Shown: in pieces, positions 1 to 10,266 of the stretch | Layout: each line of letters begins with the position of its first letter | How positions within the stretch are numbered: position 1 is the stretch's first letter | Assembly (NCBI GenBank): GCA_003138975.1 | Contig: PLHQ01000120.1 | Coordinates: 1-64,000 of the forward strand | Length of the DNA: 64,000 bases | Source: Acidobacteriaceae bacterium | GTDB lineage: Bacteria; Acidobacteriota; Terriglobia; Terriglobales; Acidobacteriaceae | Direction: 5' to 3' | Made by a program: the position numbers and the translations under genes | Notes under the pieces: model-generated | Database searches by the model: none | The model's input: only the letters and a program-made list of their open reading frames with translations | What the model was told of the DNA's origin: nothing

Positions 1-89
1 TTTGGACGATCAGTTGTTTTTTCATTGGCAGCCGGGGCGTTAAGCCACCGACGAGCCGACTGCTCAACCGCAACCCGCACAGGTTAGGC

Positions 90-467
90 TTAGGCGACAT
101 GCTGTGAGATTGACAGCACATTCCCATCGGGATCTTTGAACCACGCGACTTTGTCACCCGTCGGCGCCGTCCATATCCCAAGCTCGTCCTGCTCGAAAAA
201 TCCGAACTTCTCGCAGTGGACGCCCTTCTCCTGCAGGCCTACGACCATCTTTCCGATGTCCGCAACTTCCCATCCTAGAATCGTGAACTGTGCCGGAGTA
301 AATTGCGGCACCCTCGCCACTCGCACCATGATTCCGTTCGCATCGAGCACCATTGCGAACCCGTCATCCTTCACGAAACGAAGTCCCAACACTCCTTCGT
401 AAAAAGCTCTGGCCTTCCCCGCGTCTTTGGTAGGAACAAAAGCAACAATGTTGGTCGAACCGAGCAT
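90..467 (-). CDS. VOC/glyoxalase family protein
   Basis: 125-aa ORF; VOC-fold pattern (NIVAFVPTKDAGKARAFYEGVLGL ... WFKDPDGNVLSISQ). Confidence 0.85.
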   Translation of the reverse strand: MLGSTNIVAFVPTKDAGKARAFYEGVLGLRFVKDDGFAMVLDANGIMVRVARVPQFTPAQFTILGWEVADIGKMVVGLQEKGVHCEKFGFFEQDELGIWTAPTGDKVAWFKDPDGNVLSISQHVA

Positions 468-501
468 GCACTTTCTCCTGTCGCAAAACTTGCAGAATTC
501 G

Positions 502-1875
502 TTATTCTTCTGGCGGCAGCTCGAAATCGATCAGGTTGCCGCGGAATCCCCTGGTTTTGATCGCTCCAAAAGCGATTCCAACCCCCATCCAGATTGCGCC
601 GACAATTTTCGCAGGCCGGCTCAGGTTGAGCCACAGCAGCAGGCAGATCAGGAACCCTGCCAGCGGTGGAAAGAAGTTGGTAATTTTCTTTTTATCTTCC
701 CGCACGAAGTAGCGCACGAAGGCAGCCAGATTCACGCCCATGAACGCAATCAGGGCGCCGAAGTTCAGCATCTCCGCGCCCAGACCGTAGCTGATGACAA
801 ACGCTCCTGCCAAAGCGATCACGCCCACAAAAATCACATTATTGCGCGGTACGTGTCTTTTCGGATCAACCGCGCCAAAGAAAGATCGTGGCAGCGCCTT
901 GCTGCGTCCCATGCCATAGAGTAAACGTGCCGCGCCCAGCTGCGCGCCCATGCCGGAGCCGAAGTTCGCCACCAGAAGAGTGAATCCCAGAATGCCAAAC
1001 AGCGGAGCCCAAGCCCTTCCCGCCACGAAAGTGAACGCAGTGTCCACGTTCGGAAACGGCTGCGTGGCCGGCCAAATGAGCTGCCCGGCATAGACCTCGA
1101 CCGCCGAAAGAATTCCAATTACCAGGCAGGTCAGCACAGTCGCCAGTAAAATATTGCGGCGTGGATTTTCGGCTTCCTCTGAAAGCGTCGAGATCCCATC
1201 AAACCCAATGTACGTCAGCACCGCGATCGACGTCCCCCCCAAAACAGCCTTGGTATTCCACAAAACGGGATCATAAAAAGGACGCGTGAAGAAGCCTGGA
1301 TCGTTGTGAGGATGTCCAAAAATATAGTGCGCCGCCGCCAGAAAAAATAAAACGATCACCGCCCCCATACCGGCGGCGAGTCCAGTATTTACGCGGGCCG
1401 AAGTCTTCACTCCCTGGATGTTCAATCCGGTAAAGGCAGCCGCAAAGAAAACGGCCCAACCCCAGTAAGGAAGGCTCTGCACAACCGGCGTCCCGCGCGC
1501 AAAGTCCCTCGCGATCTGGCTGCACCAGATGATGCAGATCATCGGATTGAGCATGTAATCCATCACCATGCTCCAACCCGTGACATAGCCGAGCGCAGGA
1601 TTGATCTCCTGCCCCACGTAGGTGAACGCCGAGCCCGCGCTGGGATACGCCCGCGCCATCTTGCCATAGCTGATCGCCGTGAACAGCATGGCCACCATGG
1701 CGATGAGTATCGTGGTGACAACGTGCCCATGCCCACGGTCGCTGAGCACTCCGAACACCGACATGGGCGCGACCGGCTGAATCACGATCACGCCGTAAAG
1801 AATGAGATCCCAAAGTGTGAGTGTACGGCGCAAGCGGGGTGCGGACGAGACAGCAACAGCGGAAGGAGTTTCCAT
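502..1875 (-). CDS. APC-superfamily amino acid permease
   Basis: 457-aa polytopic membrane ORF; APC-type N-terminus (LTLWDLILYGVIVIQPVAPMSVFG) and SEEAENPRRNI motif. Confidence 0.88.
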   Translation of the reverse strand: METPSAVAVSSAPRLRRTLTLWDLILYGVIVIQPVAPMSVFGVLSDRGHGHVVTTILIAMVAMLFTAISYGKMARAYPSAGSAFTYVGQEINPALGYVTGWSMVMDYMLNPMICIIWCSQIARDFARGTPVVQSLPYWGWAVFFAAAFTGLNIQGVKTSARVNTGLAAGMGAVIVLFFLAAAHYIFGHPHNDPGFFTRPFYDPVLWNTKAVLGGTSIAVLTYIGFDGISTLSEEAENPRRNILLATVLTCLVIGILSAVEVYAGQLIWPATQPFPNVDTAFTFVAGRAWAPLFGILGFTLLVANFGSGMGAQLGAARLLYGMGRSKALPRSFFGAVDPKRHVPRNNVIFVGVIALAGAFVISYGLGAEMLNFGALIAFMGVNLAAFVRYFVREDKKKITNFFPPLAGFLICLLLWLNLSRPAKIVGAIWMGVGIAFGAIKTRGFRGNLIDFELPPEE

Positions 1876-1972
1876 GGGTCCGCCTATTGAATTATGCGAA
1901 GGGCGGAAATGTCAATATTAAAACGTTTCTGTAGTGGACATTCTGCCGACTGGTCAACAGACAATGGTCGGG

Positions 1973-4900
1973 TCACTTCTCACTGTAGTCGAACCAGTAC
2001 GCGCGCTGCTCGTTGCCCGACATATGTCGCGTGTTGTATTCCAGAAGATAGTTCACGTGCGCGTCGTCCAGCGGGAATGATTTTCTCGGCGTATATGGAT
2101 AGTCGCCCATGCTGAGGAATGGCAGTGGCGCCACGAAGTTTCCTTCGGCGGCGTAGAAGTCCATGTCTTTCTCGTAGCCGTTGGCCGCGAAGAAATAATC
2201 GCGTACCCAGCCCTGGGGCAACGCGGGCAGTTGCGATGGATCGAAGTCGAGGCGCACCTCATCGCCCGATCCAAAGACTACTAACTGATCGTCCAGCGCC
2301 GTCAGCAGCGGCAACACATCGCCGTAGCGCGTGTAGGTCCCCGCTGGACGCGTGTACGGCCCGGTCGCGCTCACCTCTTCGTAGATGTATTGCACGTTTC
2401 CCGGCGGCGTGCCTTCGATCTTCAGCGGGAAACCGTGGAAGCCAAGATCGGCGCGAACCAGCGGAACCGGCGTCAGTCGTGCGCTCTGGGCTTTGTTTCG
2501 AAAATCTTGAGGCGTTCGGCTCACCAGAATGCTGTCCCAATAAATTTGCAGATCGGTGGTGATGCGAATCTTCTGTGTGCCCGGCGGCAGCTTGCCACTG
2601 AGATCGGCGGTCATGGTGCGCGGACCGCCTGCGGGGAATCCCATATCGTGGATCACGCGCACCCACTGGCCGTTTGCGCCGCGTGCTTCCACGTAGGGAG
2701 AGATCGCTTGCACGCCTGCTTGCGACGCGGCATACATACTGTTCGCCGAAAAGTATTCGACTTCGCCGTGCAGCAGCAGCCACAAAGGCCCTCCGCGGTA
2801 AGGTTCGCCCAGATCGAGCATCACACTGTGTGGCGTGGCAAAGCCCTGAAAGTGCGTCAACGCAAAATCGCCGATGTAGCGATGCGCCTGCAGATCGGGC
2901 AACACATTGTGCCCGTGCTCATCCCACGCGCCCGCGGGAGGACGCGCATCGCGGCTCACTACCACCTTGAACGGCGGATACGGGGGGTTCGACGCGAAAT
3001 ACTCGTTAGGATAAACCTCGAGCTCTGCTGGATGATCTACTGCCAGCACTCGCACCTGATCAAGATAAACAGCTTCCTCCAGCGGCTCCATGAAGCGGAA
3101 GCTGAGCTTGCCCTCTTTCTCGCGAATGGCGTTGCGATCGATCTTGATGTATTCGACCGGCCGCGGAACATCGCGCTGGCCGGAGCCAACCCAGTGTCCA
3201 ACAACGCCCGCGCCCAGCATGTCGCCGACGAGTTCGTAGCGTTCGCCATTCCAGACAAACAACGTGGGACAGGAACTGCCGCGGCGATCCATCTCAAGAA
3301 AATTCTGTTGCCTGTCACCCGCAACATTGATTTCGTCTTGGAGCACGCCCGTGGGCCAGGTCATGCGCACGATGTCAGCCTCTTTCGCGTCGCCGAGTCC
3401 AACCACAATGTCAGTCGAGTTCTGCCCCAGGTATCCGTTCGAACCGGCAATCTCAAACTTCTGCCGGTTCCCGCCCGCGAACACTTCCACCTTCGTGCCG
3501 ATCGCGCTCTTGTTGTCTGCCAGTCCCTTGAGCGACAAACGCAGCCAGTGATTCTGATTGCCGCCTTCATTGCGCAACAGCACGGCAGGACCGTGATTCT
3601 GCGTGATCAGCAAGTCGGTCGCGCCGTCGCCATCGTAATCGCCCGTGATGATGGCGCGTGGCTCTTTGAGTTGAATCTTGTCGAGACCAACGTCGACGGT
3701 GACGTCCTTGAAACCACCCGCCCCAAGATTGCGGAACAGCCGCACCTCGCCCTTGCCGTCTTTGGTTTCGCCAACCGCGACCAGATCGACCCAGCCGTCG
3801 TTATCGTAGTCGAAGGCAGCAACACCGAAAGCGCGGACCCAGTTCGTCTCGGGAAGTTCTACTCGATCGAAAGTCTTGCCATGGTTGTTGCGCCAAAGCG
3901 TGATCCCCGGCGCTCCCATGTGCGTGAAAACCAAGTCCATCCAGCCATCGTGGTCGAAATCGAGGACGGCGACGCCCGCAGTCTCCGAGGGCACGGGGGA
4001 AGTCCAGAGTTCACGCCGGATGAACTCTCCTTCTCTCGGATTCTCGTAGACCAGAGTGCCCATGTAACCGTTTAGCTTCGCATCGCCAGATTCGTTAGCC
4101 ATGCCGGTTGTAACAATATCGACGGCGCGATCATTGTTGTAATCGGTACCGACAGCAGAAATGTTGGGCGTGTTGCCCTGGAGGCCAAGGGATTCGGTCA
4201 CGTCAGTAAATGTGCCGTTACCGTTATTACGCCACATCACATTTGCGCCGACAGGGTGTCGGGACACCGTTCCAGGCTTATCAGTGCTGCCGGTGACAAA
4301 CAGATCAATATCGCCATCATGATCGTAGTCGATGAATGCGAGTCCACTATCTCGTACTACGCTCTGTATCCCCGCAGCCTCGGTTACGTCCTTGAAGGTT
4401 CCGTTCTTCTCGTTGTGAAGCAGGAGGAGACGTCCCTCCAAACTCACGGCTAGGTCCGCAAAGCCATCGTTGTCGTAGTCACCTGCGGCGCAGCCGACAG
4501 CGTGGAGGCTCGGATCAAGTCCCGCCTTTCTAGTCATATCTTCAAACCGGCCATTGCCCAGATTGTGATAGAGACCGAGACCTCCTTCCGGACCGTTATC
4601 CGCAACAAATAGGTCAGGCCTTCCGTCGCCGTCGTAATCCAAAAAACAAGCGCCCGGAGCTAGGAAGCTGTCGGCAATGTCCGTCTTTCGGTTTTTAGCG
4701 GCGCCTGTCACAAGCCCGGCCTGCACCGCGACATCGACAAACTGAACTTTGATGGGCGCAGGCGCTTTCAACACCGCTGACGGCGATTCGACCGCCCGCG
4801 AGTACTGTCCCTGCTCGCCGTAGGCCAGGCTCATGGGCGCGCCTATTTTGTTTTGCGTGATGTACTGGAACTTTTTCAAATGCTCGCGGGCGTGGTCAAC

Positions 4901-5458
4901 GTCGGTGGACTGCTGGTAAGCGCGTGAGAGTCCGAACTCGGCGGAAGCGTGCAGCGGGTTGAGGTGCAGCGCGTGCTGGAAGGCGTCGATGGCCTGCGGA
5001 AACTGTTTCGCCTGCACGTTGGCCGTGCCCAGGAAATACCAAGTGTCGGCGTCATTCGGGTCGATCTCGGCCACGTGGTGAAATGCCGCAATCGCGGCCT
5101 CAGCGTTGCCCGTATTTTTCGCGAGCAGGCCGAGGTTGTACCACGCATGCGGATTCTTGGGATCCTGCTTGAGCGCGTCTTCGAGCGCGGCTTTGGCTTC
5201 GTCGATCTTCTGCAGGTTCAGGAGGGCGATACCCTCATTCAGCCGGGCCATCGTCAATTCGGGATCGAGTTCGGCCGCTTGCTGGAAGGCCTTGAATCCT
5301 TTCTCGAAAAGTTGCTGGTTCATGTAGGCGGCGCCGAGGTTGTTCAGGCGCGCGGCTTCGACCGGATTTGCTTTCGGCTGAAGCTGCGGCGCGGTGGAGA
5401 ACAGGCCAAGCGCAGTCAGGAATATGCCGGCTAGAGCAACTGAAATTCGCGGAGTCAT
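1973..5458 (-). CDS. Secreted TPR + FG-GAP/VCBS repeat + ASPIC/UnbV (CRTAC1-like) protein
   Basis: 1161-aa ORF; signal peptide, TPR array, many DYDGDGxxD FG-GAP motifs, ASPIC/UnbV region (IGTKVEVFAGG...QNSTDIVVGLG). Confidence 0.88.
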   Translation of the reverse strand: MTPRISVALAGIFLTALGLFSTAPQLQPKANPVEAARLNNLGAAYMNQQLFEKGFKAFQQAAELDPELTMARLNEGIALLNLQKIDEAKAALEDALKQDPKNPHAWYNLGLLAKNTGNAEAAIAAFHHVAEIDPNDADTWYFLGTANVQAKQFPQAIDAFQHALHLNPLHASAEFGLSRAYQQSTDVDHAREHLKKFQYITQNKIGAPMSLAYGEQGQYSRAVESPSAVLKAPAPIKVQFVDVAVQAGLVTGAAKNRKTDIADSFLAPGACFLDYDGDGRPDLFVADNGPEGGLGLYHNLGNGRFEDMTRKAGLDPSLHAVGCAAGDYDNDGFADLAVSLEGRLLLLHNEKNGTFKDVTEAAGIQSVVRDSGLAFIDYDHDGDIDLFVTGSTDKPGTVSRHPVGANVMWRNNGNGTFTDVTESLGLQGNTPNISAVGTDYNNDRAVDIVTTGMANESGDAKLNGYMGTLVYENPREGEFIRRELWTSPVPSETAGVAVLDFDHDGWMDLVFTHMGAPGITLWRNNHGKTFDRVELPETNWVRAFGVAAFDYDNDGWVDLVAVGETKDGKGEVRLFRNLGAGGFKDVTVDVGLDKIQLKEPRAIITGDYDGDGATDLLITQNHGPAVLLRNEGGNQNHWLRLSLKGLADNKSAIGTKVEVFAGGNRQKFEIAGSNGYLGQNSTDIVVGLGDAKEADIVRMTWPTGVLQDEINVAGDRQQNFLEMDRRGSSCPTLFVWNGERYELVGDMLGAGVVGHWVGSGQRDVPRPVEYIKIDRNAIREKEGKLSFRFMEPLEEAVYLDQVRVLAVDHPAELEVYPNEYFASNPPYPPFKVVVSRDARPPAGAWDEHGHNVLPDLQAHRYIGDFALTHFQGFATPHSVMLDLGEPYRGGPLWLLLHGEVEYFSANSMYAASQAGVQAISPYVEARGANGQWVRVIHDMGFPAGGPRTMTADLSGKLPPGTQKIRITTDLQIYWDSILVSRTPQDFRNKAQSARLTPVPLVRADLGFHGFPLKIEGTPPGNVQYIYEEVSATGPYTRPAGTYTRYGDVLPLLTALDDQLVVFGSGDEVRLDFDPSQLPALPQGWVRDYFFAANGYEKDMDFYAAEGNFVAPLPFLSMGDYPYTPRKSFPLDDAHVNYLLEYNTRHMSGNEQRAYWFDYSEK

Positions 5459-5472
5459 TCGACTACGATTTA

Positions 5473-5501
5473 ACCACAGAGGACACAGAGAACACAGCGG
5501 G
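5473..5501. repeat. ACCACAGAG-type dispersed repeat, copy 1
   Basis: accacagaggacacagagaacacagcggg, similar to 7201-7229. Confidence 0.5.
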
Positions 5502-5534
5502 ATTCACTCGGCACATTCTTCGCGTGATTTTGCG

Positions 5535-7262
5535 TCACTTGATCGATTTCGGCGGCGGCCCGTATGCGCGCGAGCTCACAATGCCCTTCCCTTCCTGCAC
5601 CGTGATGGTTTGTCCGGCGTTCACGTTCGAGAGCTTGTCCACTTCGCCGCTGGGCCATTGGATTTCAACGCTGTCAGCTTTCGCTTGTGTGCCCAAACCA
5701 AACGTCAGCACCAGCTCGCTCTGCGAAAGATAACTCGAACCGGAGCGCAGCATCTTCCATTGCTTGTCTTTATTGTTGTCCGACGTGACGTGTACGACCG
5801 CGCCGATGCCATCGCGGTTCGATTTTGTTCCTACCAGTTTCAAGCGAAGACTATGGTTTGATCCGCCTTCGTTGTGGAACAAGAAAGCCGGTCCTGCGTT
5901 TGTCATGATCAGAATATCGAGAAAGCCGTCGTTATCGATATCGGCATAAGCTGCGCCCCGCGCCACTCTAGGTACGGCAAAGGCTGGTCCCATCTGCGCG
6001 GTCACCTCCTGAAACTTACCCCCGCCAAGATTGCGGAACAGATGCGAGGGCTCCGCGTAACTCACTCGCTTCTGCACACGCTCGATTGCATCTTCAATGT
6101 GGCCGTCGGCAACGAAAATATCTGGCCAGCCGTCGTTGTCATAGTCGAAGAAGAAGCAGCCGAATCCGAGAGTGACCAGCGTGGCGCGGCCTACTTCGGA
6201 TTGCGGAGCCTCATCCACGAACAGTCCGTTGCCTTCGTTGTGGTAGAGGGAAGCCATCTGATTGGCGAAGTTAGTGATGATCACGCTGGGGTGACCGCTG
6301 CGATCGTAGTCGGCGGCGTCAACGCCCATACCAGCACGCGCCACTCCATCCTCGCTGAAGCCTATACCGGCAGTCACGCCGCGCTCTTCGAAGGTTCCGT
6401 CTTTCTTATTGAGGTAAAGTTTGTTGGGCTGGGTATCGTTAGCGATCAGAATGTCGGGCCAACCATCTGCGTTGTAATCGAGGATAGCGATGCCTAAACT
6501 CTTCGAAGTGGGATCGCCGAGGCCCGCTTTCTCAGTGGCATCCTCAAACTTGCCGGCGCCGAGGTTATGCCACAAGCGTACTGACGTACCTTTATACGAC
6601 TCGGGTGTGCAATAGGATTTATGCGCGCCGTCGAGGGTGCAGTAGAGATCGGTCTGCTCGGTCCAGCGCACATAGTTTGCAACCACTAAATCGAGTTTGC
6701 CGTCGCGGTCGTAATCTACCCATGCGGCGCTGGTTGAGAACTCGCTCGGACCCAGCATTCCGGCAAGTTTGGTTACGTCTGTGAAGGTGCCGTTGCCGTT
6801 ATTGTGGAAGAGATGGCTTTGTCCTAACGCGGTGATGAAAAGATCGTCGAAGCCATCGTTGTCATAGTCGCCGACCGCGACTCCCAGTCCGAACATCGGC
6901 ACGGCCAGCCCGGCCTTGCGAGTCACATCCGTAAAGGTTCCGTCGCCATTGTTGTGATATAGCTTTGGAGTTGTCGGTCCGGCGTGCAGGTGTCCGGGCC
7001 AGTCTTCGCCGTTGACCAGGAGAATGTCGGGATATCCGTCATTGTCATAGTCAATGAAAGCGCAGCCCGGACCCATGGTTTCCGGCAGCCATTTTTTCCC
7101 GAACGCTCCGCTGTTGTGCGTGAAGTGGATTCCAGCCTGCGCCGTTACGTCGCGGAAGTGAATTTGCTGGGCTTGGCTTGTTGCTAGCGACAAGGACATC
7201 AACCACAGAGACACAGAGACGCAGAGGAATCTTATGGATTGCAGCGGAAGCCGGCAGTTCAT
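5535..7262 (-). CDS. CRTAC1 family FG-GAP/ASPIC-UnbV protein
   Basis: 575-aa ORF; signal peptide, DYDNDGYPDILLVNG repeats, C-terminal ASPIC/UnbV; start overlaps the stop of the upstream cytochrome gene. Confidence 0.88.
   Translation of the reverse strand: MNCRLPLQSIRFLCVSVSLWLMSLSLATSQAQQIHFRDVTAQAGIHFTHNSGAFGKKWLPETMGPGCAFIDYDNDGYPDILLVNGEDWPGHLHAGPTTPKLYHNNGDGTFTDVTRKAGLAVPMFGLGVAVGDYDNDGFDDLFITALGQSHLFHNNGNGTFTDVTKLAGMLGPSEFSTSAAWVDYDRDGKLDLVVANYVRWTEQTDLYCTLDGAHKSYCTPESYKGTSVRLWHNLGAGKFEDATEKAGLGDPTSKSLGIAILDYNADGWPDILIANDTQPNKLYLNKKDGTFEERGVTAGIGFSEDGVARAGMGVDAADYDRSGHPSVIITNFANQMASLYHNEGNGLFVDEAPQSEVGRATLVTLGFGCFFFDYDNDGWPDIFVADGHIEDAIERVQKRVSYAEPSHLFRNLGGGKFQEVTAQMGPAFAVPRVARGAAYADIDNDGFLDILIMTNAGPAFLFHNEGGSNHSLRLKLVGTKSNRDGIGAVVHVTSDNNKDKQWKMLRSGSSYLSQSELVLTFGLGTQAKADSVEIQWPSGEVDKLSNVNAGQTITVQEGKGIVSSRAYGPPPKSIK
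7201..7229. repeat. ACCACAGAG-type dispersed repeat, copy 2, inside signal peptide coding sequence
   Basis: aaccacagagacacagagacgcagaggaa encodes the FLCVSVSLWL hydrophobic core on the minus strand. Confidence 0.5.
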
Positions 7263-10147
7263 CTTGAGGCCCCGGCGGAAGCAGTGGCAGACGCAAGCCG
7301 CGCTTTGCCCGTCCGGACAGCCGAGGCGGCTGTCCCTACATGTTGCGATCCAAGAGCCGGCAAGGCCACTGAAACATGCTCATGCACCGCCTGCCGCTCA
7401 TTGTTGTCTTCGGGATGCAACTGGCGATACGGTCCGGTGATCGCCTGGGAAGACTCGTCGGCTTTGAAACGCATGTAGCGCACCTCGTGCTCCTTCGCAA
7501 GCTTTTCGTTTCCCAGGCCGTTGTAGCACAGCATTAAGTTGTAGTGCGCCTGCAGATCTTCGGGATCAATCGCCAACACGGACTGCAGAGTCTTCACCGC
7601 TTCTTCGTATTTGCGCTGCAGAAAGAGGACGCGTCCCAGATCATTGAGTGCGACGCGGTCGCGCGGATATTGGCTGAGAACGACGCGCAACCGAGCGGCG
7701 GCACCATCGTAGTTGCCATCCGCGCGCAGCACGCGTGCATAGAAGTAATGGGCCCGCGCCAAATTTGGGAATAAGGCCAGCGCTTTCTCGAGGACGATAC
7801 GGGCGCGGTCCATGTCACCTTCCTGCACGGCGCAGCGGCCTATATTCACCCAGCCATCGGGATTGTTCGGATCAGCCTCGGTGACTTTCTGGAACGCTAA
7901 GGCTGCACCCTTCAGATCCCCCTGCAGAAACAGGCCGATTCCATAGTCGTTCCAGCGCTGCCATTCATCTTTGCGAGTGATCGTCTTGGGCTCGAAGGCC
8001 GGGGCGTTGTGGGCCATCACGGGCAGCGTGACTTCATCTTCCGCCACAGTGACGATCGGAAGGTCAGGGATCTTTTCTTCTTTGGCGGAGACTCCCTGGA
8101 TCGACTTGGTGAATACAAAAGGACGGTCGTCGTACTCGGGTGTCACCTCGCGGCCTGACTTTTCATCAGGCTCGCCGACAAAGGCAAACTGCGTGTCCCA
8201 CCAGGCGAATTTGCGATAGCACAAGCGCGCGTGCAGCGTGATTTTATTGCCGGCGTTTTCTGGAATCGACATGCGGTAGTGCACGGTGTCGGCTGCTCCT
8301 GGAGGAATAAGCCGCACATAGACCACAGCCCGCGTAGCCCACGCGTTGCGTTTATTGATGGGGTTGCCGTGCGCATCGATCTGCAACGAGCGATAGAAGT
8401 GCGCGCCTTTTTCCACTGGACCTTTGCCATCGCCCTCGACCATGCCGCTCCAGAAGATAGTCTGGCCTTTGTCGTCCGTGCCCTTCAGTTCAAGCCACGT
8501 GTCATAGGCATCGACCGTGCCGCCGGGAAAAAAATGTCCAACCTTCTTCGTGCGGACGACTACATCCACGCGGACGGTATCACCGCGGCGCAACGCCGGC
8601 TGCACGCGGTTCAACGGCGCAGTGACTGGCGCAACTTCGCCGCCCATGCCGGGAGTGATTTTGGTCTCCGCCTCTTCGCCTACGGCAAATGTTGTGGCCA
8701 GTTCCGATTGAGTTGTTGCGCCAGTTTTCAAGGGCGCTTGCGCGGGAGACAAAGCAAAGATATCTACCGTGAGAGCTCCGCTCTTCAGAAATCCCTCGGT
8801 GAGCTTCAGCTGGGCAGCATCTTCATTCGCCGTGGGCAGAGCGGTGTTCGCTCCGGGAAAACGATGCGAGTGTACGAAGCCATTGATGTTGCCAGCATCT
8901 TTCGAAGCCTCCGCCGGCATGTGGCAATCGGCGCACTGCTGCGGCTTGGGCGGGTAGTAGAACGACCGCGCACCTTGCCCGGAAACTCCGCTGGCCTGCC
9001 AATTATCGTATTCATTAAAGCCGCGGAACCAGCGGTAGTGATTCACCGGAACGTCGAGATGGACCTTGTGGCAGGTGGAGCAGAATTCGGCGGTCTGCGT
9101 TTTCATGAACGGTTTGAGAAATACCCGCCGATGTGGCTCGGGATTCAGCCGGATCAGGAAATCATGCAGGGCGCGCGCCACGGGATTTTGCGTGGCGGCC
9201 AATTCGTGCAACTTGGGATATTCAAGATAAAAATCCGCCTGCCCCATCGTGCTTTTTACGTCAGCGATGGAGTGGCACATCATGCAACCGAGCCCAGCCT
9301 GCGATTCCGGACGGTGCACGATCTGCTTGATCGGAGTATCCATCAGTCCGCTGTAGAGCACGGCGGGGTCGTGGCATCCGCCGCACCATTTGGAAGGCTT
9401 GGTGCCGACCGTGTCCTGCATGTACTCGATCGCCTTGCGGTACCACTGATTGTTGAATGAAGAAAAATGGTGCGCGGAACTGAACCACTGGTTATAGATA
9501 TCTTCGTGGCAGCGCTTGCAGGAGTCAGACTCCATGAAAAACTTGCTGGGAATTTTCTGCTTGCCATAAACCTGGGCGGAACTAGGAAAGAACGAGCCCT
9601 CGGGCCCATCGCCTTCGCCGTTCATGTTGTCGGGCGGCATCGTGGGATTCTGGATGCGGACACGCGTCTGCCAGCTTCCGCGGACGTAGCGCGCGCCGTA
9701 GCCAATTCCTGAAAGCAGTAAGAGACAAACTGCTGCGCGCAGGGCCGCCGCGCTTGCGCTCGCCGACAGCCAGCCGAACCTTCCAAGCTTGTCGGCGATC
9801 AGAAGACCGACTCCAGCAAGAGCAATCAGGATGTGCAGATAGAGCCACTTCCATTCCGTGCGTGGAGTGCCGGTCTTGATGAGAATAAGTCCTAGAACCG
9901 CTCCAGCCGCGATGAGCAACCAACCGGTCCGCGCGATGAAGCTTCCGTTTCGCAGAAGACGAAAAAGCGCGGGGATCAGCAGAATTGCTGCGATTACGCC
10001 AGCCAAGGCGTGCAGCAGCACCACAACGGCGTAGAAAATATTCGGTTGGGGGAAGGTATAGAGGTAGGCGGCCGAGATCACAAGCAAGGGCAGCAGCCAG
10101 GACAATGCCCGACGTACGACACTTTCTGATGGTGAGCTTTCAAGCAT
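7259..10147 (-). CDS. Membrane-anchored multihaem cytochrome c (5 CxxCH) with C-terminal TPRs
   Basis: 962 aa; N-terminal TM helices; CKRCH, CGGCH, CMMCH, CSTCH, CADCH; TPR-like repeats near the C-terminus. Confidence 0.88.
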   Translation of the reverse strand: MLESSPSESVVRRALSWLLPLLVISAAYLYTFPQPNIFYAVVVLLHALAGVIAAILLIPALFRLLRNGSFIARTGWLLIAAGAVLGLILIKTGTPRTEWKWLYLHILIALAGVGLLIADKLGRFGWLSASASAAALRAAVCLLLLSGIGYGARYVRGSWQTRVRIQNPTMPPDNMNGEGDGPEGSFFPSSAQVYGKQKIPSKFFMESDSCKRCHEDIYNQWFSSAHHFSSFNNQWYRKAIEYMQDTVGTKPSKWCGGCHDPAVLYSGLMDTPIKQIVHRPESQAGLGCMMCHSIADVKSTMGQADFYLEYPKLHELAATQNPVARALHDFLIRLNPEPHRRVFLKPFMKTQTAEFCSTCHKVHLDVPVNHYRWFRGFNEYDNWQASGVSGQGARSFYYPPKPQQCADCHMPAEASKDAGNINGFVHSHRFPGANTALPTANEDAAQLKLTEGFLKSGALTVDIFALSPAQAPLKTGATTQSELATTFAVGEEAETKITPGMGGEVAPVTAPLNRVQPALRRGDTVRVDVVVRTKKVGHFFPGGTVDAYDTWLELKGTDDKGQTIFWSGMVEGDGKGPVEKGAHFYRSLQIDAHGNPINKRNAWATRAVVYVRLIPPGAADTVHYRMSIPENAGNKITLHARLCYRKFAWWDTQFAFVGEPDEKSGREVTPEYDDRPFVFTKSIQGVSAKEEKIPDLPIVTVAEDEVTLPVMAHNAPAFEPKTITRKDEWQRWNDYGIGLFLQGDLKGAALAFQKVTEADPNNPDGWVNIGRCAVQEGDMDRARIVLEKALALFPNLARAHYFYARVLRADGNYDGAAARLRVVLSQYPRDRVALNDLGRVLFLQRKYEEAVKTLQSVLAIDPEDLQAHYNLMLCYNGLGNEKLAKEHEVRYMRFKADESSQAITGPYRQLHPEDNNERQAVHEHVSVALPALGSQHVGTAASAVRTGKARLASATASAGASR
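7315..7335. repeat. REP-like inverted repeat (9-bp arms, 3-nt loop) inside the 3' end of a CDS
   Basis: GGACAGCCG-AGG-CGGCTGTCC, perfect arms. Confidence 0.6.
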
Positions 10148-10266
10148 TCGGAAAAGAGTCAGGCGCCTACGGAACGGATTTCAGCCCGCAGTGCGTGAAC
10201 CGCGTGCGAATTAACTTACTGAGATGGAAGAGCGGTGGAAATAATACAAAGATACTACCGCGAAAC

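Noticed and set aside
2390-4075. 561-aa plus-strand ORF
   Set aside because: Antisense to the TPR/FG-GAP protein; VVIVVE-type repeats are the complement of the DYDxDG motifs.
8231-9460. 409-aa plus-strand ORF
   Set aside because: Antisense to the pentahaem cytochrome gene; no domain pattern.
10148-10266. Intergenic region checked for tRNA or riboswitch
   Set aside because: No cloverleaf or known aptamer pattern seen by eye; no tRNA/rRNA recognised anywhere in the window. A tRNAscan/Infernal run would settle this.
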